This document shows, piece after piece, positions 40,361 to 49,424 of a stretch of 64,000 nucleotides of DNA. Each line of letters starts with the position of its first letter. The first letter of the stretch is position 1. The stretch is taken from the NCBI GenBank assembly GCA_964649415.1, contig CAZYSK010000005.1, positions 81,477 through 145,476 of the forward strand, written 5' to 3'. This DNA comes from CAZYSK01 sp964649415 (GTDB lineage Bacteria; Chloroflexota; Anaerolineae; B4-G1). The notes under the pieces were generated by a model, which was given only the letters and a program-made list of their open reading frames with translations, ran no database searches and was not told where the DNA came from. Position numbers and translations under genes: made by a program.

Positions 40361-42076
40361 ATGCATATCGAAATCCCCGAGACCACACTTGAGTTCAGTA
40401 CCCGAACCTGGCCGCAGATTGAGCCACACATGTGTGAGCTGGCGGAACGCCCCCTCACCGCCGAAAACCTGGAAGAATGGCTGGCCGACTGGTCTCACCT
40501 GCTCTCGTCGTTGGAAGAGACGGTGGCCCGTCTGCAAGTCGCAGCCTCGGTGGACACCTCCGATGCCGAGGCTGAGGCGCGCCTGAACACCTTCCGGGAG
40601 GAGGTCTACACACCGGCGCTGGCTGCCGATCAGAGGATCAAGCAGCACTTGCTGGACAGCGATTTGGTCCCACCGCCGGGTTTCGAGATCCCCATGCGCT
40701 ACATGCGGGCGGAAGCGGACCTGTACTGCGAGGAAAACCTATCCCTGGCGTCGGAAGAGCAGAATCTGATCAATGCCTACAACAAGATCCTCGGCGCGCA
40801 GACTGCGGAGTGGGAAGGAGAGAACGTCACCCTGTACCAGCTTGAGACCAGGCTGGAGGATCCCGACCGGACCACTCGCGAGCGAGCCTGGCGACTGCGC
40901 GTGCAACGCCAGTTGGGCGACCGGGAGGCCATCAGCGCCCTGTGGACCAGGCTGGTGACTCTGCGGCATCAAATGGCCCGTAACGCTGGCTTCGAAGACT
41001 ACCGCGCCTTCCGCTGGCAGCAAATGCACCGCTTCGACTACACACCCGAGGACTGCCTGCGTTTTCACCATGCCATCGAGACAGAGGCGACGCCGGCCGC
41101 CGGTCACATCTACGGGCGATACCGTCGAGATCTGGGCATGGCGTCGCTGCGTCCCTGGGACCTGGAGGTCGATCCCCTGAACAGACCACCCCTCCGCCCC
41201 TTCAGCGACGTGGAAGAACTGGAGAGCAAGACCGCCGCCATCTTCCACCACGTCGATCCCCAGTTAGGCAGGTACTTCGACGTCATGCGCCAGGAGCGAC
41301 TGCTCGACTTGGGCAACCGGAAGAACAAAGCGCCTCACGGCTGGTGCATGACCTACCCCCTGGCGCGCAAGGCGTTCATCTTTATGAACGCCATCGGCTG
41401 GCAACGCGACGTCACCATGCTGCTCCACGAAGCCGGGCACGCCTTCCACGCCTTCGAAATGGCCAATCTGCCCTACCACCAGCAGTTGGACGTACCCCGG
41501 GAGTTTCTCGAGGTCGCATCCATGGCGATGGAGCTGCTCGCGGCGCCATACCTGGCCGCTGGTCCGGGTGCGTTCTACAGCGAGGAAGACGCAGCGCGCG
41601 CCCGCATCAAGCACCTGGAGGATTGCATGATCGTCTCGTGGCCCTACGTCGCCGCGATGGACGCCTTCGAGCATTGGGTCTACACGAATCCCAGGGCTGC
41701 CACCGACGCCGCAACCGGTGGGGCGAAGTGGGCCGAGACGTGGCGGCGCTTCATGCCTGGCGTGGACTGGAGCGGACTGGACGATGAACTGATGATCGGC
41801 TGGCAGGCTATCCCCCATTTCTTCTGCTGGCCCCTTTCCGGGATAGAGTACGCGATCGCCCAACTGGGGGCCGTGCAGGTATGGCGCAACGCTTTGGATG
41901 GTCAAGCCGATGCCGTGACACGCTATCGGAGGGCGCTGTCGTTGGGCTGCACGGTGCCCCTGTCCCAACTTTATGAGGCGGCGGGGGCAAGGCTGGCCTT
42001 CGACGCTGAAACGCTGGGTCAGGCTGTCTCCCTGATGGCACGGACCATCGCCGATCTCAGCGATAGTCCGAGCTAA
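40361..42076 (+). CDS. M3 family oligoendopeptidase (PepF-like)
   Basis: A 571-residue cytoplasmic zinc metallopeptidase that degrades short peptides. The zinc motif is LLHEAGHAFHAFEM with His356, Glu357 and His360; the third ligand is probably Glu in REFLEVASMAMELL. The upstream substrate-gating segment KAPHGWCMTYPL and the downstream C-terminal helical domain match the M3 fold. The family usually is 560-600 residues. Preceded by cassette C and followed 59 bases later by a membrane protein. Confidence 0.92.
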   Translation: MHIEIPETTLEFSTRTWPQIEPHMCELAERPLTAENLEEWLADWSHLLSSLEETVARLQVAASVDTSDAEAEARLNTFREEVYTPALAADQRIKQHLLDSDLVPPPGFEIPMRYMRAEADLYCEENLSLASEEQNLINAYNKILGAQTAEWEGENVTLYQLETRLEDPDRTTRERAWRLRVQRQLGDREAISALWTRLVTLRHQMARNAGFEDYRAFRWQQMHRFDYTPEDCLRFHHAIETEATPAAGHIYGRYRRDLGMASLRPWDLEVDPLNRPPLRPFSDVEELESKTAAIFHHVDPQLGRYFDVMRQERLLDLGNRKNKAPHGWCMTYPLARKAFIFMNAIGWQRDVTMLLHEAGHAFHAFEMANLPYHQQLDVPREFLEVASMAMELLAAPYLAAGPGAFYSEEDAARARIKHLEDCMIVSWPYVAAMDAFEHWVYTNPRAATDAATGGAKWAETWRRFMPGVDWSGLDDELMIGWQAIPHFFCWPLSGIEYAIAQLGAVQVWRNALDGQADAVTRYRRALSLGCTVPLSQLYEAAGARLAFDAETLGQAVSLMARTIADLSDSPS

Positions 42077-42134
42077 CGAGCCCATCGAGAGGGGAACGAT
42101 GAACGCGTTCCCACAGCTTCCGCAGGAGGATGTC

Positions 42135-42632
42135 ATGTCTGATGTTCTCGGTGTAGCCATCGGTATCCTGGCCCTGGCGCTGATCGGCGCGCTGGTATCG
42201 CTGGTGGTGCTAATCCCGCCGATCAGGAAGTTGGGCCGCCGAAGCAGGATCGCCAGGGCGGCAGAGGTTGTCGTCATCGGAGTGGTGTCCTTTGCAATCA
42301 GCTTCGGGCTGTTCACCAGGCTCGGCGCGGAAGTCGCCTACATCTTCAGCATGATCGTACCACTGACCGGGCAGGAGATAGACGATCCGCTCAGACCGGC
42401 GATTGTCGAGGAGCTCTGGATGCGTGCACTGGTACCACCGCCGTGGCAACAGCCTTGCTACACGAGCGACACGTTGGTGTGCCAGAAAGCGGACTGGACC
42501 ATGCCTGGCAGCGAGACCACTGGTGATTGGGGGGCATACTTGATAAGCATAGGCCTTTGCCTGGTTTCTTCTCTGGCAGGCGGCGCTTTGGCACACCTTT
42601 TCACCAGAAAAAGGCAACGCGACACCCAGTAG
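42135..42632 (+). CDS. Hypothetical membrane protein
   Basis: A 165-residue protein with three predicted helices: VLGVAIGILALALIGALVSL and VVVIGVVSFAISFGLF in the N-terminal half, and ISIGLCLVSSLAGGALAHLF at the end. Between helices two and three is an extracytoplasmic loop with two cysteines (PCYTSDTLVCQ) that could form a disulfide. The ATG at 42135 follows a perfect AGGAGG; an in-frame ATG at 42099 is also possible. No family recognised. Confidence 0.65.
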   Translation: MSDVLGVAIGILALALIGALVSLVVLIPPIRKLGRRSRIARAAEVVVIGVVSFAISFGLFTRLGAEVAYIFSMIVPLTGQEIDDPLRPAIVEELWMRALVPPPWQQPCYTSDTLVCQKADWTMPGSETTGDWGAYLISIGLCLVSSLAGGALAHLFTRKRQRDTQ

Positions 42633-42634
42633 GT

Positions 42635-42702
42635 GGAGAAGCGCTGCCTATTGGAGGAACACAGAGCCCGCCCGCCGTTGAGGTGTAGGCGGGTCTTCTG
42701 TC
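42635..42702 (+). promoter_or_regulatory. Partial regulatory cassette D (leader end and terminator)
   Basis: TATTGGAGGAACACAGAGCCCGCC resembles the 3' half of the dispersed cassette. The CCCGCC/GGCGGG stem followed by TCTTCTGTC can end transcription of the upstream membrane-protein gene. No promoter box is seen; that half appears lost or overlaps the upstream coding sequence. Confidence 0.55.
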
Positions 42703-42833
42703 TCTGGACCGGCGGAATAGTGAGCGGAACTTTTTCCAACGCGGCGCGTCTTAGTGGTGGAGAGTCAATAAAGCGCTGGTGACAGATCGCCGTCGATGCT
42801 CCACCAGCACCATAACCGGAAGGAGATCAACAC

Positions 42834-43505
42834 ATGCATCACTCGATCAAACTCAATCTACTGATGGCCCTGCTGCTAGTCAGCGTGAGCATGGCCGGAT
42901 GTGCGCAAGGCGCGGATAGACAGCATCCGACTGAAGTGGCAGCCGAGGTCGCAACGCGCACCCCCGAGACTGCCGCTATAGAGGCGGCGGCAGAGCTGGA
43001 AGGAACGCGCTGGAAGCTGGATTCCTACGTGAACGGTCAGGGCGAAGCGGCAGACGTGTTGCCGTACGCCGAGATCACAATCGAGTTCAAGGACGGACAG
43101 GTCGGTGGCAGCGCTGGCTGCAACACCTACTTTGCGACCTACGAGGTCGAGGGCAACAGCCTGACGATCGGTCCGGTTGTCTCTACCATGATGGCCTGTG
43201 AGCCCGCGGTGAACGAGCAGGAAACCCAATATCTGGCTGCCCTGGGGAGCGCCGCTTCGTATCAGGTCACAGACAACAAACTACAGATCGCGAACGTGGA
43301 CGGCGAGACCGTGTTGACGCTCGAAACAGAGCCAGAGGCCGGTATAGCCAACCCGGCGTCCGTCTATTGCGAGGAGCAGGGCGGCCGGTTGGAGATCCGC
43401 ACGGGGGAGGGAGGCCAGGTGGGATACTGCGTCTTTCCCAACGGCAGCGAGTGCGAGGAGTGGGCCTTCTTCCGCGGTGAATACGCGCCGGAAAGCGCCC
43501 CGTAA
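42834..43505 (+). CDS. META-domain lipoprotein with C-terminal DUF333
   Basis: A 223-residue lipoprotein. The signal ends with lipobox SMAGC, so Cys22 or its neighbour would be lipidated. The META domain runs from about residue 55 to 160 (LEGTRWKLDSYVNGQ, AGCNTYFATYEVEGNSLTIG, STMMACEP). DUF333 follows (NPASVYCEEQGGRLEIR, YCVFPNGSECEEWAFFRGE). META/HslJ-type domains are linked to stress and heat-shock envelope proteins. A GAAGGAGATC site precedes the ATG. Confidence 0.9.
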   Translation: MHHSIKLNLLMALLLVSVSMAGCAQGADRQHPTEVAAEVATRTPETAAIEAAAELEGTRWKLDSYVNGQGEAADVLPYAEITIEFKDGQVGGSAGCNTYFATYEVEGNSLTIGPVVSTMMACEPAVNEQETQYLAALGSAASYQVTDNKLQIANVDGETVLTLETEPEAGIANPASVYCEEQGGRLEIRTGEGGQVGYCVFPNGSECEEWAFFRGEYAPESAP

Positions 43506-43571
43506 CTCACGTGGGATGCGCTCAAGAACGTGGCCTATCCCAACGAGTGGCCCAACGATGGCGTCGCCCAT

Positions 43572-43600
43572 TTGACATCCACGAAGAGTTACAATACACT
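43572..43600 (+). promoter_or_regulatory. Dispersed-family promoter of the APH-like gene
   Basis: TTGACA at 43572-43577, 17 bp, TACACT at 43595-43600. Only about 13-20 bases lie between the expected start of transcription and the ATG at 43621, so this copy lacks the conserved leader and terminator. Confidence 0.75.
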
Positions 43601-43620
43601 GCGCACACGCAGCCACACCT

Positions 43621-44628
43621 ATGCTTGAGAAACCTGATCTCCAAGACGAAGTAATCATTGCGTGTTTGCAGGATGAATATGACTTGCCCGGCGTCCAGGT
43701 CACTTTTCTCCCTCTCGGGGCCGATTGGAACACTGCCGTCTACCGGGCCGTTGCAGACGATGGGACGCCGTACTTCCTGAAGCTGAGAGGCGGCGTGTTT
43801 GACAAAATCTCGGTGGCGCTGCCCAGATTCCTCAGCGACCAGGGCGTCGAGCAGATCATAGCGCCCCAGACAACCAGGACCGGGCAACTCTGGGCAAGTC
43901 TGGAGCCCTTCAAGGTGATCCTTTACCCTTTTGTTGAGGGGCGCGATGGGTATGAGGTTGACTTGTCAGATCGCCAATGGAGCGAGTTTGGCACAGCCCT
44001 ACGACGCATCCACACGGCTGAGGTGCCTCCAGCCTTGATCAGAGGCATCCGGCAAGAGACCTATTCTCCACAGTGGCGCGAAATCGTAAGGACGTCCCTG
44101 GAGCGCGTTGAGGACGACGCTCTTGATGACCCCATTGCGGTAGAACTGGCGGCGTTCCTGAAGGTCAAGCGCGACGAGGTTCTCGATCTCGTCCGGCGCG
44201 CTGAACGGCTGGTTCATGCGCTTCAAGCTCAAGCTCCAGAATGCGTCGTGTGCCATTCTGACGTCCATGCAGGCAATATCCTGATCGATACTAACGACGC
44301 CTTCTACATCGTCGATTGGGACGATCCCATCCTGGCACCCAAAGAGCGCGATTTGATGTTCATCGGCGGGGCGCAGGGGTTTGCCGGGCACACGCCACAA
44401 GAAGAAGAAACCCTGTTCTACCGGGGTTATGGCCAGACGGAGATCGACCCAATCGGGTTGGCGTATTACCGCTACGAACGGATCATTGAGGACATTGCGG
44501 TTTACTGCCAGAAGATACTCTCGACAACTGTAGGCGGTGCAGATCGAGGACAGTCCCTCGAATACCTGAGATCGAATTGGCTACCCAACGGCACCATCGA
44601 GATAGCCTACAAGTCAGATAGAACCTGA
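43621..44628 (+). CDS. Phosphotransferase, APH(9)/spectinomycin-kinase-like
   Basis: A 335-residue aminoglycoside phosphotransferase/choline kinase-fold enzyme. The ATP-site Lys is in YFLKLRGGVF. The catalytic loop is CHSDVHAGNIL (Asp, Asn) and the Mg-binding Asp is in FYIVDWDDPILAP. The overall layout and length resemble APH(9) spectinomycin phosphotransferase, but many such genes act on other small alcohols. Very short leader from its own promoter (43572) and no clear ribosome site. Confidence 0.82.
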   Translation: MLEKPDLQDEVIIACLQDEYDLPGVQVTFLPLGADWNTAVYRAVADDGTPYFLKLRGGVFDKISVALPRFLSDQGVEQIIAPQTTRTGQLWASLEPFKVILYPFVEGRDGYEVDLSDRQWSEFGTALRRIHTAEVPPALIRGIRQETYSPQWREIVRTSLERVEDDALDDPIAVELAAFLKVKRDEVLDLVRRAERLVHALQAQAPECVVCHSDVHAGNILIDTNDAFYIVDWDDPILAPKERDLMFIGGAQGFAGHTPQEEETLFYRGYGQTEIDPIGLAYYRYERIIEDIAVYCQKILSTTVGGADRGQSLEYLRSNWLPNGTIEIAYKSDRT

Positions 44629-44668
44629 GAGAGGGGCAAGCATCAAATGGGGAGGGGAGGTCGCTACG

Positions 44669-44953
44669 ATGCAGACCGATGAACAAATGATTGAAGCGCT
44701 TCACAAGAAAGACTGGCAGTATCGCACGGTCAGGATCACGTATGACAGGAAAAAGCACAAGGACTGGGTGGCCGAGTACGCCGAAAAGCCTCCCCTCGTG
44801 GGATTGCAGGCGGTTCTAGAAGCATACGGCTCTCGTGGGTGGGAGCTCGTATGCTTGAACCCAGAGGGTTTCTCGGCCCATCCTGCGTTCGGGGTATGGC
44901 AAATCCGGCCACGGGTCTACAGGGCCACGTTCAAGCGGCCTGTAGAACACTGA
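44669..44953 (+). CDS. Small hypothetical protein, DUF4177-like
   Basis: A 94-residue protein. WQYRTVRITYDRK at the start and LQAVLEAYGSRGWELVCLNP in the middle match the pattern of DUF4177-type small proteins, whose role is unknown. A GGGGAGGT site precedes the ATG, 40 bases after the kinase stop, so the two may be co-transcribed. Confidence 0.6.
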   Translation: MQTDEQMIEALHKKDWQYRTVRITYDRKKHKDWVAEYAEKPPLVGLQAVLEAYGSRGWELVCLNPEGFSAHPAFGVWQIRPRVYRATFKRPVEH

Positions 44954-45173
44954 TATCCCGCCCCTGTTCGTCATCCGGCGGGCGTTGAAGAAGATGACAA
45001 CAGGGATCAATACGAGCTTTCAACGAAAGTCCCCCCGCGGCGAGATGCCCCAGCCACTCTCCGTAAAGATCGTCATGTTGCAGGCGGGCAAGATCGAGAT
45101 TGAGGATCGGGCTTTCGAAATATCCGGCTATCCCTTTTGATAGTTGAGAGAAACGTGGTAAGATTGGGAGGCC

Positions 45174-47849
45174 ATGGACACCCCGCTCCTGACTACCAAA
45201 CTCTACATCCCGCCGCCGCGCCCCAACCTGGTGGAGCGTCCCCACCTGGTCGAACAGCTGGACGAGGGACTGCGCCAGGGTCACCGGCTGACGCTCGTCT
45301 CGGCCTCCGCCGGCTCCGGCAAGACGACGCTGCTCGCCGAGTGGGCGGCAAGCAGCGGCCCGCAATCCTGCGGGTTGCGATTCTGTTGGCTCTCCCTCGA
45401 CGAGGACGATAACGCCCCCACCCGCTTCTGGACATACGTCGTCGCCGCGCTCCAGACGGTCCACCCGCAGTTGGCCCAGTCCGTGCTGCCGATGCTCCAG
45501 GGGCCACAGCCGCCCCCCACCCGGTCCATTCTCACCCCCTTGCTCAACGAGGTCGCCGCGCTCTCGCAGCCCGTCGTGCTCGTCCTGGACGATTATCACC
45601 TCATCACCGCAGGAGCCATCCACGACGGCGTCGCGTTTCTGCTGGATCACCTGCCGCAGCAGTTCCACTTGGGTCTGGCCACCCGCGCCGATCCGTCGCT
45701 GCCCATCGCCCGGCTGCGCGCCCGCGGACAGCTCACCGAGCTGCGCGCCGACGACCTGCGCTTTACGGCCGGGGAGGTCGTCGCGTTCCTGAACGGGGTG
45801 ATGGGATTGGACTTGCAGCCACAGGACGTCGCCGCGCTCGAGGCCCGCACCGAGGGCTGGATCTCGGGCTTGCACCTGGCGGCGCTGTCGATGCAGGGGC
45901 GCGAGGACGCACACGCCTTCGTCGAGGCATTCACCGGCGGCCACCAGTACATCCTGGAATACCTGGTCGAAGAGGTCTTGAGCCAACAACCAGGGCCGGT
46001 ACAGCGCTTCCTGCTCCAAACGTCGATCCTCGACCGGCTGTGCGCGCCGCTGTGTGACGCCGTCGCCGGAGAAATCGGGGACTGGGGGCCAGAGGTCAGT
46101 AGCAGCCCATCTCCAGTCCCTGATCTTCAGTCGCGGCACGTCCTAGACCACCTCGAATCGTCCAATCTCTTCCTCATCCCCCTGGATGACAAGCGACTCT
46201 GGTATCGATATCATCACTTGTTCGGCGACCTGCTGCGCAAGCGATTGGGACAGGCCACGCCGCCGGACCAGCGCTCCGAGCTGCACCGCCGCGCCAGCCG
46301 GTGGCACGCGGAAAACGGCCTCCTCGAACAGGCGGTCAAACACGCGCAGGCGGCGGGGGATTTCGAGCGCATTGCACAGATAGCCGAGCGTGCCGCCGGA
46401 GATAGCCTGCTCGACGCCCGGCTGACGGCACTGCTGCGCTGGGTGGACGCACTGCCACAGGACGTGCTGCGCGCCCACCCCCGCTTGCAGATTTACCGCG
46501 CCTGGGCGCTGTATATGAACGGCCATCTCGAGGCCGCGCAGCAAGCCCTGGGGGATTGCCGCCATGCCCTGGAGACCCTGCCGCCGTCGCCGGAAAACGA
46601 CGCGCTGCGCCACGCGTTGACGCGCCTGCTGGATATCATCGACATGATCGCGCAGGGCTTCATGTACAGCGTGGACAACGAGATCGAAACGGCGATCCGG
46701 GTGTGCAGCCAGGCCCGCGACCTGGCGCTGGAGGACGGCCACGTCTTCCTGGCAGCGCAGGCCATCGAAGGGCTGGCGCTGGCGCAATATCACCAGGGCC
46801 GCCTGCGGGCATGTGCCCAGTCCTGCCAGCAGGTGATCGATCTGGCAGCGCAGGGCGTGGCACAGGCTCCCCTGGCCGCGGCGGGCTACGTCGAACTGGC
46901 CGGCGTCCATATCGAGTGGAACGACCTGGAGAAGGCCTGCGACCTGCTGGGCGAGGCGCTGGCGCTGTGCCGCGAGTGGGGCATCGTCCAGACGCTGAAC
47001 GAGGCCTACACCGCCCAGTCCCACCTTCTACAGCTCAGAGGAGACGTCGAGGGTGCCTGGGACGTGCTGGAAAAAGCCCGCGAGTTCGCTTCTATGGAGG
47101 GCGACTACTCCCTGGTCAACTTCCGGTTGGCCACACAGCAGGCGCGCCTGAACCTGGCGGCAGGAGAGCCCGAAAAGGCCGTGCGCTGGGCGGAGGGGAC
47201 GCTGGCAGCCTTTCTATCCGGCGGACAACTGCCCGCCGCCTTCGTCGATACCCTGCAGACGACGCTGGCACGGGCCTACCTGGCCCAGGAGAAAGCGGAA
47301 GAGGCGTTGGCCGCGCTGGAGCCGCTCCTGCCGCCGGCCGAGGCCGCCGGTGCCTTCCTGCACGTCATCGAGGTCTGCGCGCTTCAAGCGCTGGCCCTGC
47401 ACGGCCTGGGCCATACGCCCGCCGCGCTGGCCGCGCTGGAGCGGTCGCTGGCGCTGGCCGAGCCGGAGGGCTTCGTGCGCGTGTATGTGAACGAAGACGC
47501 GCCGATGGCGGCTCTACTGCACGAGGCGGCGGCGCGAGGCGTCTATGCAGAATACGTGAACAAGCTGCTTGAAGGATTCGGAGTGTGGGAGTATGGGGGC
47601 ATGGGAGAAACACCCCCACACCCTCACACGCCCACACTCCTGGACCCCCTCACCCCCCGCGAGATCGACGTCCTCCACCTCATCAGCCAGGGCCTCTCCA
47701 ACAGGGACATCGCTGAGAAGCTCGTCATCGCACTGAACACGGTCAAGCGACACACCAGCAGTATCTACAGCAAGCTCAACGTGAGAAGTCGCACGCAGGC
47801 CGTCGTGCGGGCCCGCGAGCTTGGATTGCTCCCCACCGGCGAAGCATAA
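45174..47849 (+). CDS. MalT-like LuxR-family transcriptional regulator
   Basis: An 891-residue STAND-type ATP-dependent activator. The N-terminus TPLLTTKLYIPPPRPNLVER leads into a P-loop ATPase with Walker A SASAGSGKTTLLAEW and Walker B VVLVLDDYHLI. The centre is a TPR-like repeat array, and the C-terminal LuxR helix-turn-helix is LTPREIDVLHLISQGLSNRD followed by IAEKL. Such proteins sense a small ligand and activate catabolic or secondary-metabolism genes. Two in-frame palindromic insertions occur, one after the ATPase (46078-46120) and one in the linker before the HTH (47580-47640). Confidence 0.92.
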   Translation: MDTPLLTTKLYIPPPRPNLVERPHLVEQLDEGLRQGHRLTLVSASAGSGKTTLLAEWAASSGPQSCGLRFCWLSLDEDDNAPTRFWTYVVAALQTVHPQLAQSVLPMLQGPQPPPTRSILTPLLNEVAALSQPVVLVLDDYHLITAGAIHDGVAFLLDHLPQQFHLGLATRADPSLPIARLRARGQLTELRADDLRFTAGEVVAFLNGVMGLDLQPQDVAALEARTEGWISGLHLAALSMQGREDAHAFVEAFTGGHQYILEYLVEEVLSQQPGPVQRFLLQTSILDRLCAPLCDAVAGEIGDWGPEVSSSPSPVPDLQSRHVLDHLESSNLFLIPLDDKRLWYRYHHLFGDLLRKRLGQATPPDQRSELHRRASRWHAENGLLEQAVKHAQAAGDFERIAQIAERAAGDSLLDARLTALLRWVDALPQDVLRAHPRLQIYRAWALYMNGHLEAAQQALGDCRHALETLPPSPENDALRHALTRLLDIIDMIAQGFMYSVDNEIETAIRVCSQARDLALEDGHVFLAAQAIEGLALAQYHQGRLRACAQSCQQVIDLAAQGVAQAPLAAAGYVELAGVHIEWNDLEKACDLLGEALALCREWGIVQTLNEAYTAQSHLLQLRGDVEGAWDVLEKAREFASMEGDYSLVNFRLATQQARLNLAAGEPEKAVRWAEGTLAAFLSGGQLPAAFVDTLQTTLARAYLAQEKAEEALAALEPLLPPAEAAGAFLHVIEVCALQALALHGLGHTPAALAALERSLALAEPEGFVRVYVNEDAPMAALLHEAAARGVYAEYVNKLLEGFGVWEYGGMGETPPHPHTPTLLDPLTPREIDVLHLISQGLSNRDIAEKLVIALNTVKRHTSSIYSKLNVRSRTQAVVRARELGLLPTGEA
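46078..46120. repeat. In-frame inverted repeat in the LuxR gene
   Basis: GGGACTGG at 46078-46085 and CCAGTCCC at 46113-46120. The encoded stretch DWGPEVSSSPSPVPDLQS interrupts what is usually a short turn between AVAGE and LDHLESSNLF in MalT-like proteins. Confidence 0.6.
47580..47640. repeat. In-frame inverted repeat in the linker before the LuxR HTH
   Basis: GGAGTGTGGG at 47580-47589 and CCCACACTCC at 47631-47640 are exact reverse complements around a purine-rich then C-rich centre. Encoded residues GVWEYGGMGETPPHPHTPT lie between the last helical repeat and the HTH. Confidence 0.75.
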
Positions 47850-47976
47850 CACTTTCGAGTCATTGGCTCCTCCCATCCGAAATTGACACTTTCGCGTGGC
47901 GACAATCCCGCCTCCGTCTGCTATACTGATGCGGAAAGAGGCGAGATCCTGCACGCCCATCGAGGGAGATACCAAG

Positions 47977-48192
47977 ATGAAACAGCAACGCTACGAGATC
48001 CGGGTTAAGGGGCACCTGTCCACCGACTGGTCCGGCTGGTTCACAGGACTGAGCATCCGCCAGGAAGCGGACGGCGAGACCGTCCTCTCCGGCACGCTGG
48101 ATCAGGCCGCGCTGCACGGCGTCCTGGCCAAGGTCCGCGACCTGGGGCTGGTACTGGTCGCCGTCAACCAAAGAATGCAAGGAGAGCGATGA
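47977..48192 (+). CDS. Small conserved hypothetical protein
   Basis: A 71-residue protein with a beta-strand-rich composition (YEIRVKGHLSTDWSGWFTGL, then VLSGTLDQAALHGVLAKVRD). Similar small proteins occur next to regulators and methyltransferases in Chloroflexota-like genomes, but I cannot name the family. A TATACT box near 47924 may be its promoter. Its stop overlaps the ATG of the next gene by 4 bp, so it is the first gene of that operon. Confidence 0.65.
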   Translation: MKQQRYEIRVKGHLSTDWSGWFTGLSIRQEADGETVLSGTLDQAALHGVLAKVRDLGLVLVAVNQRMQGER

Positions 48193-49013
48193 AAACGAAA
48201 ATCAACCGCAGGAGCTTTCTCAAGCTCTCCGCCGCGACCGCCGGGACTGCCATCGTTGGCGGCGGCGTGGGATACGCGCTGCTCAGGGACCCCGACCCGC
48301 TCGCGGATTTCTACGCCAGCACGGAAAAGGTGATTGCGGCTCGCTTTGGGCAAAGCCGCGCGAGAGCACTCGTCCAAGAAGTTCGACAGGAATACGCAGC
48401 GCTGACGCAGGAGGCTCCAACCATCGGCGGCGAGGACAATATATTCACCGAATGGCTGGCCTACGGCGTCTACTACCTGGCTGTGTACCATGTGCTCAAG
48501 TCGCTGGGGCAGACCGTCGAGCAGGCCGGACGAATCATCTACGAGACCTACGAGGTGATGGCCGACCGCCCTCAATGGCTGATCCGCCTGGTGGGCAGTC
48601 TCAAATACGGCCAGGGATACGTCGAGCGGATGAGGGCCGCGGCCGCGGCATCGCAGGAGCGGCGGTACCCGGGCGATTGGGTGTGCACCTTTGTCGACGG
48701 TGACGGCGAGACGTTCGACTATGGGCTGGACATCACCGAATGCGGCATCTGCAAGTTCTACCACGCCCAGGGTGCGGACGAACTGGCACCGTACATGTGC
48801 CTGAGCGACTACGTCGTGAGCCGGGCTTTCGGCAGAGGGCTGGTGCGCTACAAGACGATCGCCGAAGGGGCCGAGGTGTGCGACTTCCGGTACAAGCAGG
48901 GCCGGGAGACGTATGTCTATCCATTGCGCGACGGCTGGCCGCCCAAGTTCATACGGGTGGCGGAAGACTTCGGAAGTCTCCAGCCGAGCGTTTCGGAGGC
49001 AAAGTCAGTTTGA
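48189..49013 (+). CDS. Tat-exported ATC-hydrolase-like protein
   Basis: A 274-residue protein. The N-terminus has a twin-arginine signal (INRRSFLKLSAATAGTAIVG). The C-terminal domain has the cysteine/aspartate pattern of the L-2-amino-thiazoline-4-carboxylate hydrolase-like family: YGLDITECGICKFYHAQGA, APYMCLSDYVV and EVCDFRYKQGRE. That family opens a thiazoline ring in a few cysteine-producing pseudomonads, but most members have unknown roles. The last 17 or so codons lie inside the 116-bp tandem repeat, so the C-terminus has been replaced or extended by repeat DNA. ATGA overlap with the upstream small gene. Confidence 0.75.
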   Translation: MKTKINRRSFLKLSAATAGTAIVGGGVGYALLRDPDPLADFYASTEKVIAARFGQSRARALVQEVRQEYAALTQEAPTIGGEDNIFTEWLAYGVYYLAVYHVLKSLGQTVEQAGRIIYETYEVMADRPQWLIRLVGSLKYGQGYVERMRAAAAASQERRYPGDWVCTFVDGDGETFDYGLDITECGICKFYHAQGADELAPYMCLSDYVVSRAFGRGLVRYKTIAEGAEVCDFRYKQGRETYVYPLRDGWPPKFIRVAEDFGSLQPSVSEAKSV

Positions 49014-49424
49014 AATCACCTCAAAGCTGCTGGGGGAGAGTACTTTTGAGACTTCCGAAGTCTTATCTGGCCGTGACGGAAGACTTCGGAAGTCTCCAGT
49101 CGAGCGTTTCGAGGGCAATGTCAGCTTGAAATCACGCCAAGACTGCTGGGGGAGAGTACGTCTGAGACTTCCGAAGTCTTATCTGGCCGTGACGGAAGAC
49201 TTCGGAAATCTCCAGTCGAGCGTTTCGAGGGCAAAGTCAGCTTGAAATCACGCCAAGACTGCTGGGGGAGAGTAGGTCTGAGACTTCCGAAGTCTTATCT
49301 GGCCGTGACGGAAGACTTCGGAAGTCTCCAGTCGAGCGCTTCGAGGGCAAAGTCAGCTTGAAATCACGCCAAGACTGCTGGGGGAGAATACCTTTGAGAT
49401 TTCCGAAGTCTTGTTTAACTCCGA
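48961..49424. repeat. Tandem array of four 116-bp repeats with internal palindromes
   Basis: Units begin CGGAAGACTTCGGAAGTC at 48961, 49077, 49193 and 49309, an exact period of 116. Each unit carries GACTTCGGAAGTC near its start and GACTTCCGAAGTC near its end, reverse complements that can form a long stem. Units differ by only a few bases. The first unit encodes the end of the upstream gene and the last ends at the ATG of the methyltransferase at 49424. Confidence 0.95.

Noticed and set aside
48961..49424. The repeats as a CRISPR array
   Set aside because: The whole 116-bp unit is repeated, with no unique spacers between short repeats. It is an ordinary tandem repeat.
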